Source: JBKHBT01 sp046542255
GTDB lineage: Bacteria; UBP14; UBA6098; JBKHBT01
Length of the DNA: 20,554 nt
Assembly: GCA_046542255.1 (NCBI GenBank)
Contig: JBKHBT010000061.1
Span: 1 to 20,554 of the forward strand
Reading direction: 5' to 3'
This document shows, piece after piece, positions 7,392 to 16,179 of this stretch (positions are counted from its first letter, which is position 1; each line of letters starts with the position of its first letter). Both the position numbers and the translations under genes were made by a program. The notes beneath the pieces were generated by a model that was given only the letters and a program-made list of their open reading frames with translations, was not told the DNA's origin and ran no database searches.

Positions 7392-9116
7392 TCAAAACCA
7401 TGCAGCCGGCAATAGATTGAGAATTGTTGCCACAATAAGCGTGGATGCTATCATTATTGCTGCGGATTTAAGCATATCGGCTATTCCCAGTTCTTTAACG
7501 ATTACGGCAAATGTCGCAATACATGGGAAATACATCGATAATGCCACGGAAGCGACAACGAGTTGCTTGGTAGAAAGCGCAAGTGGCGCCAGCATTCCAA
7601 CGGCTACATCCTTGCGGAAAAGCCCGATTATCATTGCAGCGACAGCATCGCCGGGTAGGCCCATCAGGTTTTGTATTACCGGCCTTGAAATTCTGCCCAG
7701 AAATCCCACTATGCCAAGCGCATAGAGCAAATTGACAATCAATACACCTGCCATTACCCAGGGAACAGCCTCGGTGAAAAATGATACCAAACGCATCCAC
7801 AGTTTCTTGAAAAGACCCGTGATATAGGGCAATCGATAAGGCGGTATCTCGACAAATATCTCATTGGAGATGCCTTTCACTGTTTTATTCAGAATAATCC
7901 CAATCACTATCCAGACGACAAATAGCGTTCCGAAAACCCATACCAGTGCACCAATGCTTTTATTACCCACAAGTGATAAAATCACAGCAATCTGCGCCAT
8001 GCAGGGTATCGAAATAGACATAAGAGTGATTGCGATTAACCTCTCGCGCCTTGTTTCCAGAAGCCTTGTGCCGAGTACGCCGGGAACATTGCATCCTGCC
8101 GAGAGCATCATTGGAATAATCGATAGGCCATGAAGCCCGATCCTATGCATAAATGTGTCCAAAAGAACGCCCAATCTCGGCAAATAGCCGGAATCTTCGA
8201 GAAATGACAGAACAAGATAAAATGCAAAGATATACGGCAGAACCATTCCAATCGGCACAAAAAGGCCAGTCGATAGAAGGCCTAGTGATTCGACAAAATC
8301 AAGCTCGCCGCCGATTAATTTGCCGACCAAAATATTATGTATCAGGCCACCACTTCCGAGAAGCCCAGAGAACCACATCAGGACAGGCTTCCAAAGCTTT
8401 TCGAAAATCGGCTCCAATATATATCCGATAAGCCCTTCGCCTATAAAGCGAATAATCACAAATGCCAGAAAAAGCACCACCGCAGCAATCGGCAATCCGC
8501 TTGCCGGATGAATGGTCAGGTCAGCCATTCTTTCCCAGAATGTGTGATGTTTATGCTTCAATTCTACGGTTTCTTCTATGATTTCGCCGATCTTTGCCCA
8601 GATATTATCTCTTTCGACCTGTAAATCGGAAATGCCAGGGTCTTCCATGGCTTCGACAAGGTTCTTTATTCCCTCGCCGGTCAATGCAACCACGGGAATA
8701 CAAGGAACACCAAGAATTTTCTCTAATTTTTCGACATCGACAGATACGCCAGTATGCTTGGCTTCATCCCACATATTAAGCACTATAACAGTGGGAATTT
8801 TCCGCTTCAGAAGTTGTAGAGTAAGATTTAGATTTCTTTCGATATTGGTTGTTTCTATTACATTGACGCATATATCGCCTTCTTCGAGGTCATCGAGCAT
8901 CTTGACGGCGACTTTTTCTGCAGGGCTATCTGGATTGAGTGTATATGTTCCTGGCGAGTCGATTATCTGGACTGTCTGATCGCCGAGTAACATTTTTCCT
9001 TGTGCAAATTCGACAGTAGCACCAGGGTAATTGGAAGAGACAACGAATGTATCTGAAAGGCGGTTGAACACTACGCTTTTCCCGACATTTGGATTCCCCA
9101 AAAGTAAAACTTTCAT
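7392..9116 (-). CDS. feoB: Ferrous iron transporter FeoB
   Basis: A 574-residue inner-membrane Fe(II) transporter with an N-terminal GTPase-like domain. G1 is GNPNVGKS (7-14), the G2 Thr lies in NYPGATVE (Thr34), G3 is DSPG (53-56) and G4 is NMWD (114-117). A short helical region follows, then a membrane domain from about 205. Both family gate repeats are visible: SAGCNVPGVLGTR followed by SIPCMAQ, and later YFPCIATFAVI. It is shorter than the E. coli protein (773 residues), but both gates are present, so I take it as complete. The frame ends in LLPAAWF. The ATG has AGGA about eight bases upstream. It follows feoA by 72 bases, presumably in one iron-repressed operon. Confidence 0.95.
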   Translation of the reverse strand: MKVLLLGNPNVGKSVVFNRLSDTFVVSSNYPGATVEFAQGKMLLGDQTVQIIDSPGTYTLNPDSPAEKVAVKMLDDLEEGDICVNVIETTNIERNLNLTLQLLKRKIPTVIVLNMWDEAKHTGVSVDVEKLEKILGVPCIPVVALTGEGIKNLVEAMEDPGISDLQVERDNIWAKIGEIIEETVELKHKHHTFWERMADLTIHPASGLPIAAVVLFLAFVIIRFIGEGLIGYILEPIFEKLWKPVLMWFSGLLGSGGLIHNILVGKLIGGELDFVESLGLLSTGLFVPIGMVLPYIFAFYLVLSFLEDSGYLPRLGVLLDTFMHRIGLHGLSIIPMMLSAGCNVPGVLGTRLLETRRERLIAITLMSISIPCMAQIAVILSLVGNKSIGALVWVFGTLFVVWIVIGIILNKTVKGISNEIFVEIPPYRLPYITGLFKKLWMRLVSFFTEAVPWVMAGVLIVNLLYALGIVGFLGRISRPVIQNLMGLPGDAVAAMIIGLFRKDVAVGMLAPLALSTKQLVVASVALSMYFPCIATFAVIVKELGIADMLKSAAIMIASTLIVATILNLLPAAWF

Positions 9117-9188
9117 CTTTCCATCCTATAAAATGTTAATGATTAGTGTTTGGCGAGAAAAACCATCTCAAATTTTCAATAAAGCTCC

Positions 9189-9449
9189 TTAATCACATTT
9201 AAGGGCATCGACAATAGAGACTTCAATTCTCGATGCCATTCTATGGCCGATAGCTACCTGGATATTATCAACCTTGATCTGTACTGGGCCAGAGAGCGGT
9301 TGATTGCATATCTTGACTATTTTTTTGCCAATTCTAATGCCGATGTCTTCGAGTTTTTTGCGCATGCTTTGGCCGCCTTCTATGGCTTCGACAATGCCGA
9401 ATTGGCCTCGTTTCATCTTATTGACTTTTACTCTATTATTTTCGCTCAT
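9189..9449 (-). CDS. feoA: FeoA-type SH3-like iron transport accessory protein
   Basis: Small cytoplasmic partner of FeoB; FeoA proteins have an SH3-like fold and support Fe(II) uptake. About 86 residues with the family pattern: MKRGQFGIVEAIEGG, then KLEDIGIRIGKKI, then QIKVDNIQVAIGHRMASRI. I placed the start at the ATG at 9449, where GGAAGG lies a few bases upstream. Upstream in-frame ATGs at 9461 and 9476 exist, but the latter abuts the operator and would leave little room for a leader. It is the first gene of the feo operon. Confidence 0.88.
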   Translation of the reverse strand: MSENNRVKVNKMKRGQFGIVEAIEGGQSMRKKLEDIGIRIGKKIVKICNQPLSGPVQIKVDNIQVAIGHRMASRIEVSIVDALKCD

Positions 9450-9477
9450 TCTTCCTTCCATTTCAATTTGCCCCATA

Positions 9478-9496
9478 ATGTTAGGACAACCTAAAC
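9478..9496 (-). promoter_or_regulatory. DtxR/IdeR-like iron operator upstream of feoA
   Basis: On the minus strand the site reads TTAGGTTGTCCTAACATT. By eye this matches 14 of 18 positions of the classical DtxR/IdeR box (TTAGGTTAGCCTAACCTAA), and it holds the inverted repeat TTAGG/CCTAA centred near 9487. It overlaps the predicted -10 box and lies just before feoA, the expected place for an Fe(II)-dependent repressor. The regulator itself is not in this window. MntR or another metalloregulator of the same family is possible. Confidence 0.6.
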
Positions 9497-9522
9497 GTAA
9501 TCAACCGATTAATAATTGTCAA
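9494..9522 (-). promoter_or_regulatory. Sigma70-type promoter of feoAB
   Basis: On the minus strand there is a perfect -35 TTGACA (9517-9522), then 17 bases, then a poor -10 TACGTT (9494-9499). Transcription would start near 9487, inside the operator, so repressor binding would block it. The weak -10 lowers confidence; the perfect -35 and position support it. Confidence 0.45.
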
Positions 9523-9716
9523 GTTTTAATTGTATCCATCTGAAATTTATTTTATTAGAATCATCTACAGTCAATGTATAACTCGGCACGGAGTAGAGCT
9601 AAACTTTCATAACATTGAAGAGCCTGGCTCAATTCGTTTATCATAGGTTCTACATTGTGAAGTTCTCTTGCATAAGGTTTTGGTGTTTTTTAACCTGAAT
9701 ATTTAAGTTATAATGG

Positions 9717-10646
9717 TTATTTAGAAGCGACATACTCCCGGCTACTTCTGGAGCCTTCGAGAAAAATATCAAAGCCATCTGTTATGATTAGGATATCGTT
9801 TTCGAGAAGCTCGCCATCGGATGCTTCGGTCTGGAAATAATCAATGTCCATTTCTGTTAGCCGAGCTATCACTTCTGTATGTGGATGCCCATAGGAATTC
9901 GACCCACAGGGTATTACTGCGAATTGCGGTTCGAGCGTTTCGAGAAAATAGCGATTTGAAGACGATGAGGAGCCGTGATGATTGAGTTTCAGGCCATCGA
10001 CTTCGCCTATATCATCCGCTATCATGCTTTCGATATCGGTAGAAGAGCTACTATTTACTCCATTTAAGTCTCCACCAATGAAATAGTCGAAATCACCATA
10101 GCGGACTACAATGCAAACCGACTTATCATTCTCGGAAAGGCCATCGAGGCCATTGCCATTCGATGCCACACATTCGAAAATAACATCATCATCCAGCGCG
10201 ATAAGATAGCCATCGCCTTGATTTATTGTCATTCTCTTTTCGCCGATTGCTTCGATATAGTCGGCATAGCTTCTTGTAGTGATATCATCGCCGCCGCCAT
10301 GGTCGAATACAAAGCGTGAGACGGGTATTTCTTCCAGCACCTCATCGATTCCGCCGATATGGTCGGCATGGTAATGAGTTGCGATGATATATTGTAAAGA
10401 ATCTATTCCCTGCGAGCGAAGATATGGAACGACTTGATTATTTCCCTGATAGTTTTTGCCGGCATCTATGAGCAATGATTTGCCATTTGGAGCAATTATA
10501 AGGGTGCAATCTCCCTGACCGACATTTATTGCATGGATTTCGAGGCCATTTATCTCATTTTCTGTTTCCTTTTCGCTACAACCGGCGAAAAGGATTATAA
10601 TAAATATAGAAACTATTAGCGCTTTTTTACTAAACAACATTTTCAA
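9717..10646 (-). CDS. Exported metallo-beta-lactamase-fold lipoprotein (ComEC/Rec2 MBL-domain type)
   Basis: About 309 residues. A hydrophobic N-terminal segment ends in the lipobox LFAGC, so it should be a lipoprotein outside the cytoplasm. The mature part is a stand-alone MBL domain like the one in ComEC/Rec2: INVGQGDC, THYHADH as the HxHxDH metal motif, IGGDL, NHHGS and YGHPH. All metal ligands appear present. Such domains hydrolyse phosphodiesters, and the ComEC one is thought to degrade the non-transforming DNA strand; the substrate here is unknown. Start choice: a TTG at 10646 has GGAG six bases upstream; an ATG at 10640 and a TTG at 10658 are alternatives, none changing the signal peptide much. 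It is transcribed alone, divergently from the VOC gene. Confidence 0.85.
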   Translation of the reverse strand: MKMLFSKKALIVSIFIIILFAGCSEKETENEINGLEIHAINVGQGDCTLIIAPNGKSLLIDAGKNYQGNNQVVPYLRSQGIDSLQYIIATHYHADHIGGIDEVLEEIPVSRFVFDHGGGDDITTRSYADYIEAIGEKRMTINQGDGYLIALDDDVIFECVASNGNGLDGLSENDKSVCIVVRYGDFDYFIGGDLNGVNSSSSTDIESMIADDIGEVDGLKLNHHGSSSSSNRYFLETLEPQFAVIPCGSNSYGHPHTEVIARLTEMDIDYFQTEASDGELLENDILIITDGFDIFLEGSRSSREYVASK

Positions 10647-10774
10647 AACAAACTCCAATCAACTTAAGAATCAATTTACTCTGTATAATAATAGCTAAAT
10701 TTTTAAACAGCAAGCCATAAAGAAGGATGGCAAAGAAAACATATGAAATCAGTAAAAAATCGGTTTCTTTGAAT

Positions 10775-10830
10775 CAGACAATGCGCTGTTCCGCATTGTC
10801 ATACTTTTCAGGCTAAAACATCAGTAAAGC
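10775..10830 (+). repeat. Hairpin-bearing repeat, copy 1 (REP-like or shared cis element)
   Basis: The core is a 9-bp stem, GACAATGCG with CGCATTGTC, and a 6-base loop. A 32-base stretch (10775-10806) recurs exactly, in reverse complement, at 15844-15875. A looser match ending in AGTAAAGC extends to 10830. It lies between two divergent genes, so it is not a terminator for either. It reads towards the VOC gene, about 90 bases before its ATG. Confidence 0.75.
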
Positions 10831-10922
10831 CTTTTGCTATATATATTAAGTTTTTTATATATGTTATATATATGGCTTTAAAAGAGAACTTTTATTATAA
10901 TTATACAAACAAAGGAGAATAT

Positions 10923-11300
10923 ATGAAAATAAGCGAACAGATTACATTTATCTACACAAATGACCTCGAACGAACATCAAAATTCTATGGAGAGATTCTT
11001 GGTTTTCCATTGGTTCACGACCAGGGCACTTGCAGAATCTATAAAAGCACAGATAAATCCTATATCGGTTTTTGCCAGAAGGATATAGAGATTCTTGCAA
11101 GCCATGTTATCCTGACTTTTGTAACCGATGATGTCGATAAGTACTATGAAAAACTCAAAGAAGCAGAAGTAGATATAGTAAAGAAGCCGCAAAACAATCC
11201 AGAATTCAATATCTATCACCTTTTCTGCCATGACCCAAATGGATATCTTGTCGAGATTCAGAGATTCAATGACCCTGATTGGAATAAGCTCGAAAGATAG
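10923..11300 (+). CDS. VOC superfamily protein (glyoxalase/bleomycin-resistance fold)
   Basis: A 125-residue single-module VOC protein. The N-terminal half has FIYTNDLERTSKFYGEILGF, and the C-terminal half has VTDDVDKYYEKL and HDPNGYLVEIQRF. The latter Glu is the usual metal ligand of this fold. Members include glyoxalase I, dioxygenases and drug-binding proteins; the substrate cannot be predicted. The frame is open from 10872, but I chose the ATG at 10923 because AAAGGAG lies six bases upstream. A perfect TATAAT at 10896-10901 could be the -10 box, giving a very short leader, though the -35 is poor. It is transcribed alone and ends before a strong terminator. Confidence 0.85.
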   Translation: MKISEQITFIYTNDLERTSKFYGEILGFPLVHDQGTCRIYKSTDKSYIGFCQKDIEILASHVILTFVTDDVDKYYEKLKEAEVDIVKKPQNNPEFNIYHLFCHDPNGYLVEIQRFNDPDWNKLER

Positions 11301-11380
11301 ATCGATTATCCAATTATAATATTTGACTTTGTCTTCTTATTGGGCGATAGCAGTTTAGACGTAATATATTAGTCTATAAA

Positions 11381-11416
11381 AAAAAACACCGGACGGAAAT
11401 ATGCCCGGTGTTTTTT
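11381..11416. terminator. Bidirectional rho-independent terminator
   Basis: AAAAAACACCGG (11381-11392) pairs with CCGGTGTTTTTT (11405-11416) around a 12-base loop. The G/C stem core is flanked by A and T tracts, so it works on both strands. It lies between the convergent VOC gene (plus) and peptidase gene (minus) and should stop both. Confidence 0.92.
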
Positions 11417-11438
11417 CAATATATTTATATCTCAGCTA

Positions 11439-14400
11439 TTATTTCAGCAGTATCACATTTCGCATTACAGATTCTTTGCCATTGTCGATTTTGATGAAAT
11501 ATATGCCCGAAGTCATTTCATTGCCAGAACCATCGCTTCCGTCCCAGACAAGGCTGTGTTTGCCGACAGGGATCGATAGATAGTGCTTCTGGAGAATGAC
11601 TCTGCCATTTATATCGAGTATTTCGAGATTCATATCGCTTCTTTCTGGAATATCGAAATCTATTCGGCATTTGGCATTAAATGGATTCGGATAGGCCGAG
11701 CTAATCTCGAGAGCATTCGGGATGACATTCTCTTCTACAGATTCGCCCCAGACTTCCAATACAATCGGCACAGAGAAATCTATTGCCTCATGGTCATTTG
11801 TTTCGAATTTCAGCCATGCATGGTGAATTCCGCGTGCAGCATGGGTCGCATCGAAAGTAACGGTTACTTCATTAGCAGCCGAATCTGCCCAGACTGTCGA
11901 GACTTTCGGAGTTTCATCTATCCAGAGTATATCGGCAAGATTGAAGTATGCCGGTTCATCCGGCACCATATCTTCTGGGATCATGCTGCTTAGGTCCGGC
12001 CTTGCAATCGCATATACATTCATATCTTCCGGCGATTCGATATCCGAGCGCCTAATTCCAACCTGTACAGTATCGCCGCTTTCTGAGAAATAAGTATAAT
12101 GTGGTGTTCCGACCATATCGAAGCCCATATCGCTATCGGGATTGTATTTTAGTATCAGAGCATTGCCCATCGGGAGAGCGCCGAGAGCCACGAAATACTC
12201 GGCTCCTGTGCCTTCCATTCCAGTCTCCGGATCGAGGTCGGTGTCCATCATAACGCTGAGCATGAAATCTGAAGTATAATCGCCCATTGGTTCGTGAGCT
12301 GTGGTCATAAAGAAGATATTTCTTTCATCCACCTGCGCATAAAAAGCAGAGAAATCCAGAAGGTCGCCGGGTTCATCTGGGTCTGTAGCGATAAGCATCC
12401 AATCGCCGGTTGGCTCGTCCATCGGCGCTGTGGTTTTGGCATTCATAAGCGGAAGATTTGAGAGATTCTCATTAAATGGCATTCGATAATCTTCGAGGCT
12501 TCTTCGGAAAAGCGGTTCTTCGGATTCTTCGATAATCAAATAATCCAGCCATCCGCTTCCGATATTCTCTACATACATCGTAGTGTCCAAAATTTCACCC
12601 TCGTACATAAGAATATCGAACTCATCAGGATAAACAGACAATTCGGCATTGAATGCCATAGCCTGCACTGCCTCAGTTGGCTTAGATTCGCCGCGGTCGT
12701 AGATCGATGTGAGCCTATAATAGTAGTATTCGCCATTTATTACATCTCTGTCGAGATATTCGGTATCGCTAATATCTAATGTAGCGATAGGCTCTTCGGG
12801 CCATGTCTCGCCATCTGATGATCGATATAGCTTAAAGCCAGTGAACTCTTCGGATTCCATTGGCCGCAATAATCCGCTTTCAAATGGTGATGTCCAGCTA
12901 ATAGGTATTTCGTTATCGTGGCCATTTTCGGCTTCCAATTCTTTTGGCGGAAGCAGAACCTGTTTTTCCATAATAGCGAAATTATCGATATACCAGCCAT
13001 CCATAGCAAGGCCTCCATCGCTTGCAAAGCTCAAGCGGAATTTCATATCCTCGCCAATGTAATTTGTCAGGTCGAATGCTGCTGTTTCCCAGTTATCATC
13101 GGTCATGCCTGTAAAGCCCCACTCGGAGAGAGAAGCGACTGTCGAAGGATAGCCTTTGACGGGGTGAATGAGATTCCAGCTTGCGCCATCATCGGTGCTA
13201 ACCTCGATATAGCCCCCATCGTAGGCCCATTCGATTTTCATCCAATGCTGAAATTCGAGGGTTGCCGAGGTATATGAAGCCGTTTCGAATTCTGGCGATT
13301 CCAGGACATAATTTGCATTATCGACATAGTCGCCATCCAAAACTGTCCCCCAGCATTTTTCGCCGGATGGTGTTTCCGAAGGCCCGTATGACGGAATTCC
13401 CCATTCCCAGCCAGCTGTAGCAGAAAATCCAGCGCCGGATTCTTCGAAATCGAAGAACATACCCGGCACGATTAGAAACCATGCAAAATAATCTTCCGGG
13501 AAGCTTGCAATATTGGGTTCTGCGGCAAGGTCATAGGCATCGATTTTGTAATAGACCGTATCGCCAATGCTGAGTCCATCTAATTCTATTTTGCCATCGT
13601 ATCTTGCTGGAATGCCGGAATAATCGGCAGTCGTATCGGCTGTCATCCTGACAGTATCATAGGCTTCGCTATTTTTGGAATAGATAAGCTCGACATGGCC
13701 TATGCCATAATTATCTTCGACATAACAGGCAGTATTGAAAGGATGCATTTCGAGCATCTGGTCGGTGATAAGCTCGCTATATATGGCAGGCATCTGTTCG
13801 TCTATGCCGACATCGAAAGATAGAAATTCTTCAGGCGCATCATCCGGGAAGAAATCGAAAGTGCTGGCAGAATCACGCGCTTCGATGAAATATTCGACAG
13901 TATTGCCATGAGAAACCGGCGGTATTTCGCCCAAATAGCTTCCAGAGATATCATCATAAGCCATAGTAATATTGCTCCAGCTCGTTTCGCCCGTCAGTCG
14001 ATAATGCACGAGTATGCTATCGGAATTAAGTGGGAAAATCGAACGGATATTTGCTTCGATAATATATGGCATATCGGTAATTTCTGTATCATGATAAGGC
14101 ACATGTGTGATTCTGGTTTCGAAATTGCCGATTCCATGACGGCTGAATGCATTAAAAATCTCCATGATATGTGGCGTACCATTAGAAAGGTCGCCATCGT
14201 CATCGTCCATTATCAAAACTTCCCATGCAAAGTCATCGAAAGTATTAGGATATGCGAATCTTGCAAAATGTATCAATGTATCGCACCATGTTGTGTCTAT
14301 GGATGCACGAAGGTCCCAGAATGCGCCACCCATAATCCTGCCATCGGCATGGACTTCGTCTTCCCAGTCATCCGGGAAAACAAGGTCATTATCCATCGTT

Positions 14401-15758
14401 CTCATCATTCCGCCACCTGGCACAAGTCCGCCATCGCCGACATTGGGGTCATCTGTAATTGTGCATGCGAAATAGTCGGATAGGGCTTCATCTATTGCGC
14501 CCGGCTGTCCATTATATGGCAAAAGCTCGCCGGGATATATAAAATGCGTAACGCCATGGGTATATTCATGATAAAATATCTCGGCATAATAAGAAAAATC
14601 ATCATACCCAGAACCGCCGCGGCCCATGTGTATTCCTTCGCCATCCCAGAATGCATTCACCGGAGTAGGCGGGACAGTATCGCGAACCACGACAGGTACA
14701 GAATAGTCCATAGCATCGAATTCCGGGTCGAGAAGCTTATACCAATCATGTATGAATGTTACCTGATAATATCCATTTAACTCCTGATAGTAAAAATCAT
14801 CATATGCCATTAAGAAATCAAAAGGCGTGCCGGTTGCGATTGTTGTGAATGTGCTGTATTCACCACCAGGCATTGTAACATTGGCATATAGGCCTTCCAT
14901 CTTCGAATAGATAATCCTATCTCGTGGATCGACATCGAAGCTATAGAATCCATCGACATCGGTCGTATCGATTATGCCAAGATCGCATGAAACAAAAAGA
15001 TGTGCAAATTCAGTTGTATCCGGGCCGTCATCAGCAACCTGATAGATATATTCGCCATAGGCGGTGCCATTTAGGATATATCGAATATTGTCATAGCTGT
15101 CTATTATCTCGCCGGTATTGGCATCCAGAAGCACTCTTGGCCTGGTGGTAGGGTAATCGGTCTTGCCATCTATCCACCAAGCTGGTATTAAATCGTCATC
15201 GCTATTTTTGACAATAAAAAGGCCATTTGATTCGGCATCGCATGAAAGGCGGTTTTCGATGCTGCTTATCGCAGTTTGTTCATCTATAGAATATGAAGTA
15301 TTTACATCGCTTATATCGAAGACATCCGAGCCGAAAAGCACGATATTGCCCGAATCCAGCCTGATATCCACGCGCGAGCCGAGTACGATATAACCATCTT
15401 TGGCCTGGCGATATGTCAAAAACCATTTGCCAAGTACATTTTTCGCACTGTATAGCTTCAGATTCTCGATATTCGAGATTCCGAATATTTCTGGATATTC
15501 AGAAATAAATCTCCCGGCAGCATCGATGGCCGATTGCCTATTATCTTCGTATTCCCAGGGAATAGAACACAGGGTGCGATGTATTGTGCCAGTTTCCGAA
15601 TTCTGCCTCGACATGAAAACCTTGCCGGGCAATTGGCTTAGTGCCCGGTTTTGTTCTTCGGTTGTTTCAGTGGTGGTAACTTCGGTATCAAAGCCATAGC
15701 CAAAGGCAAAATTGGCAATTAAAATGATCATTAACAATAGAACATGATTCTTGGTCAT
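11439..15758 (-). CDS. Secreted multidomain gluzincin metalloprotease with YPNPFN-type C-terminal sorting domain
   Basis: 1439 residues. A signal peptide covers about 1-20. An FTP/PepSY-like propeptide covers about 80-225. The peptidase domain (about 250-550) has HEYTH (His397, Glu398, His401) and GAIDEALSDYF, where Glu424 is the likely third zinc ligand, as in M4/M36-type enzymes. After an Ig-like stretch, a MAM-like domain runs from about 767 to 925 (ends WYIDNFAI), then an Fn3-like domain to about 1035, then an unassigned region. The last ~90 residues form a FlgD/Por-type domain with YPNPFN near 1356 and a final NVILLK. That tail marks proteins exported and anchored in FCB-type bacteria by type IX-like systems. 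AAGGAG is six bases before the ATG. It probably digests extracellular protein. The exact peptidase family (M4 against M36) is uncertain. Confidence 0.9.
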   Translation of the reverse strand: MTKNHVLLLMIILIANFAFGYGFDTEVTTTETTEEQNRALSQLPGKVFMSRQNSETGTIHRTLCSIPWEYEDNRQSAIDAAGRFISEYPEIFGISNIENLKLYSAKNVLGKWFLTYRQAKDGYIVLGSRVDIRLDSGNIVLFGSDVFDISDVNTSYSIDEQTAISSIENRLSCDAESNGLFIVKNSDDDLIPAWWIDGKTDYPTTRPRVLLDANTGEIIDSYDNIRYILNGTAYGEYIYQVADDGPDTTEFAHLFVSCDLGIIDTTDVDGFYSFDVDPRDRIIYSKMEGLYANVTMPGGEYSTFTTIATGTPFDFLMAYDDFYYQELNGYYQVTFIHDWYKLLDPEFDAMDYSVPVVVRDTVPPTPVNAFWDGEGIHMGRGGSGYDDFSYYAEIFYHEYTHGVTHFIYPGELLPYNGQPGAIDEALSDYFACTITDDPNVGDGGLVPGGGMMRTMDNDLVFPDDWEDEVHADGRIMGGAFWDLRASIDTTWCDTLIHFARFAYPNTFDDFAWEVLIMDDDDGDLSNGTPHIMEIFNAFSRHGIGNFETRITHVPYHDTEITDMPYIIEANIRSIFPLNSDSILVHYRLTGETSWSNITMAYDDISGSYLGEIPPVSHGNTVEYFIEARDSASTFDFFPDDAPEEFLSFDVGIDEQMPAIYSELITDQMLEMHPFNTACYVEDNYGIGHVELIYSKNSEAYDTVRMTADTTADYSGIPARYDGKIELDGLSIGDTVYYKIDAYDLAAEPNIASFPEDYFAWFLIVPGMFFDFEESGAGFSATAGWEWGIPSYGPSETPSGEKCWGTVLDGDYVDNANYVLESPEFETASYTSATLEFQHWMKIEWAYDGGYIEVSTDDGASWNLIHPVKGYPSTVASLSEWGFTGMTDDNWETAAFDLTNYIGEDMKFRLSFASDGGLAMDGWYIDNFAIMEKQVLLPPKELEAENGHDNEIPISWTSPFESGLLRPMESEEFTGFKLYRSSDGETWPEEPIATLDISDTEYLDRDVINGEYYYYRLTSIYDRGESKPTEAVQAMAFNAELSVYPDEFDILMYEGEILDTTMYVENIGSGWLDYLIIEESEEPLFRRSLEDYRMPFNENLSNLPLMNAKTTAPMDEPTGDWMLIATDPDEPGDLLDFSAFYAQVDERNIFFMTTAHEPMGDYTSDFMLSVMMDTDLDPETGMEGTGAEYFVALGALPMGNALILKYNPDSDMGFDMVGTPHYTYFSESGDTVQVGIRRSDIESPEDMNVYAIARPDLSSMIPEDMVPDEPAYFNLADILWIDETPKVSTVWADSAANEVTVTFDATHAARGIHHAWLKFETNDHEAIDFSVPIVLEVWGESVEENVIPNALEISSAYPNPFNAKCRIDFDIPERSDMNLEILDINGRVILQKHYLSIPVGKHSLVWDGSDGSGNEMTSGIYFIKIDNGKESVMRNVILLK

Positions 15759-16179
15759 ATCTTCTCCTTTTTACTCTTGTGAAGCCGTATATAAATATTA
15801 CACATAATATTTGTTCTAATAGCTTTACTTATATTTAGCTAACAAGTATGACAATGCGGAACAGCGCATTGTCTGTCTGCTTCTTCTTATTTTACAATAT
15901 AAAATATTAAGATTCGATATCCAAGGCATTTATTTTCATATAAGTATAGTGCACTTATTATGTCGTAAAATAGTGGATAATGCCATAGCAACACTCAGGA
16001 GCAATACATATAATTCATATAAAATTCAATGACTTAGATGAGTTTTTGAAAATCATTAGACGAGGAGCCATTGCCGAATCGAGCTTTACCTCTATTATAT
16101 TGCCGAGAAACTGATTCGCAAAGAAGGGAAAATTCCAAAGAATCAGATAATCAAGGAAAAAAAATGGAGTATATAAATT
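15759..16179. other. Intergenic region between the peptidase and phage genes
   Basis: This 421-base gap holds the second hairpin repeat (15822-15875), the short inverted repeat ATAAGT/ACTTAT at 15940-15958, and two overlapping stop-bounded open frames. One (16060-16173) is in the frame of the small terminase and encodes a charged helical stretch including IAEKLIRKEGKIPKNQ; it ends at a TAA four bases before the terminase ATG. The other (15989-16111) is one frame off and contains FNDLDEFLKIIRRG. Neither has a start codon. They may be decayed phage coding sequence. I see no intact gene. Confidence 0.5.
15822..15875 (-). repeat. Hairpin-bearing repeat, copy 2
   Basis: The 32 bases at 15844-15875 are the exact reverse complement of 10775-10806, including the 9-bp stem and 6-base loop. 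A looser match, ending in AAGTAAAGC on the minus strand, continues to 15822. In this orientation it reads towards the peptidase start about 65 bases away, just as copy 1 reads towards the VOC gene. Confidence 0.75.

Noticed and set aside
7864..8979. Several plus-strand frames across feoB
   Set aside because: All are shadows of the well-supported feoB frame, which contains every expected motif.
9561..9689. Open minus-strand frame in the gap upstream of feoA, with a helical translation including ELSQALQCYESLALLRAELY
   Set aside because: The only ATG gives 27 residues, without a ribosome site. It may be a gene remnant but I recognise no family, so I do not call it a pseudogene.
10775..10806. 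Hairpin as a rho-independent terminator
   Set aside because: It lies between divergent genes and lacks a T tract, so there is no transcript for it to end.
13908..14483. 191-residue plus-strand frame inside the peptidase gene
   Set aside because: It is antisense to the conserved HEYTH region, has no ribosome site, and the minus-strand frame is clearly the real gene.
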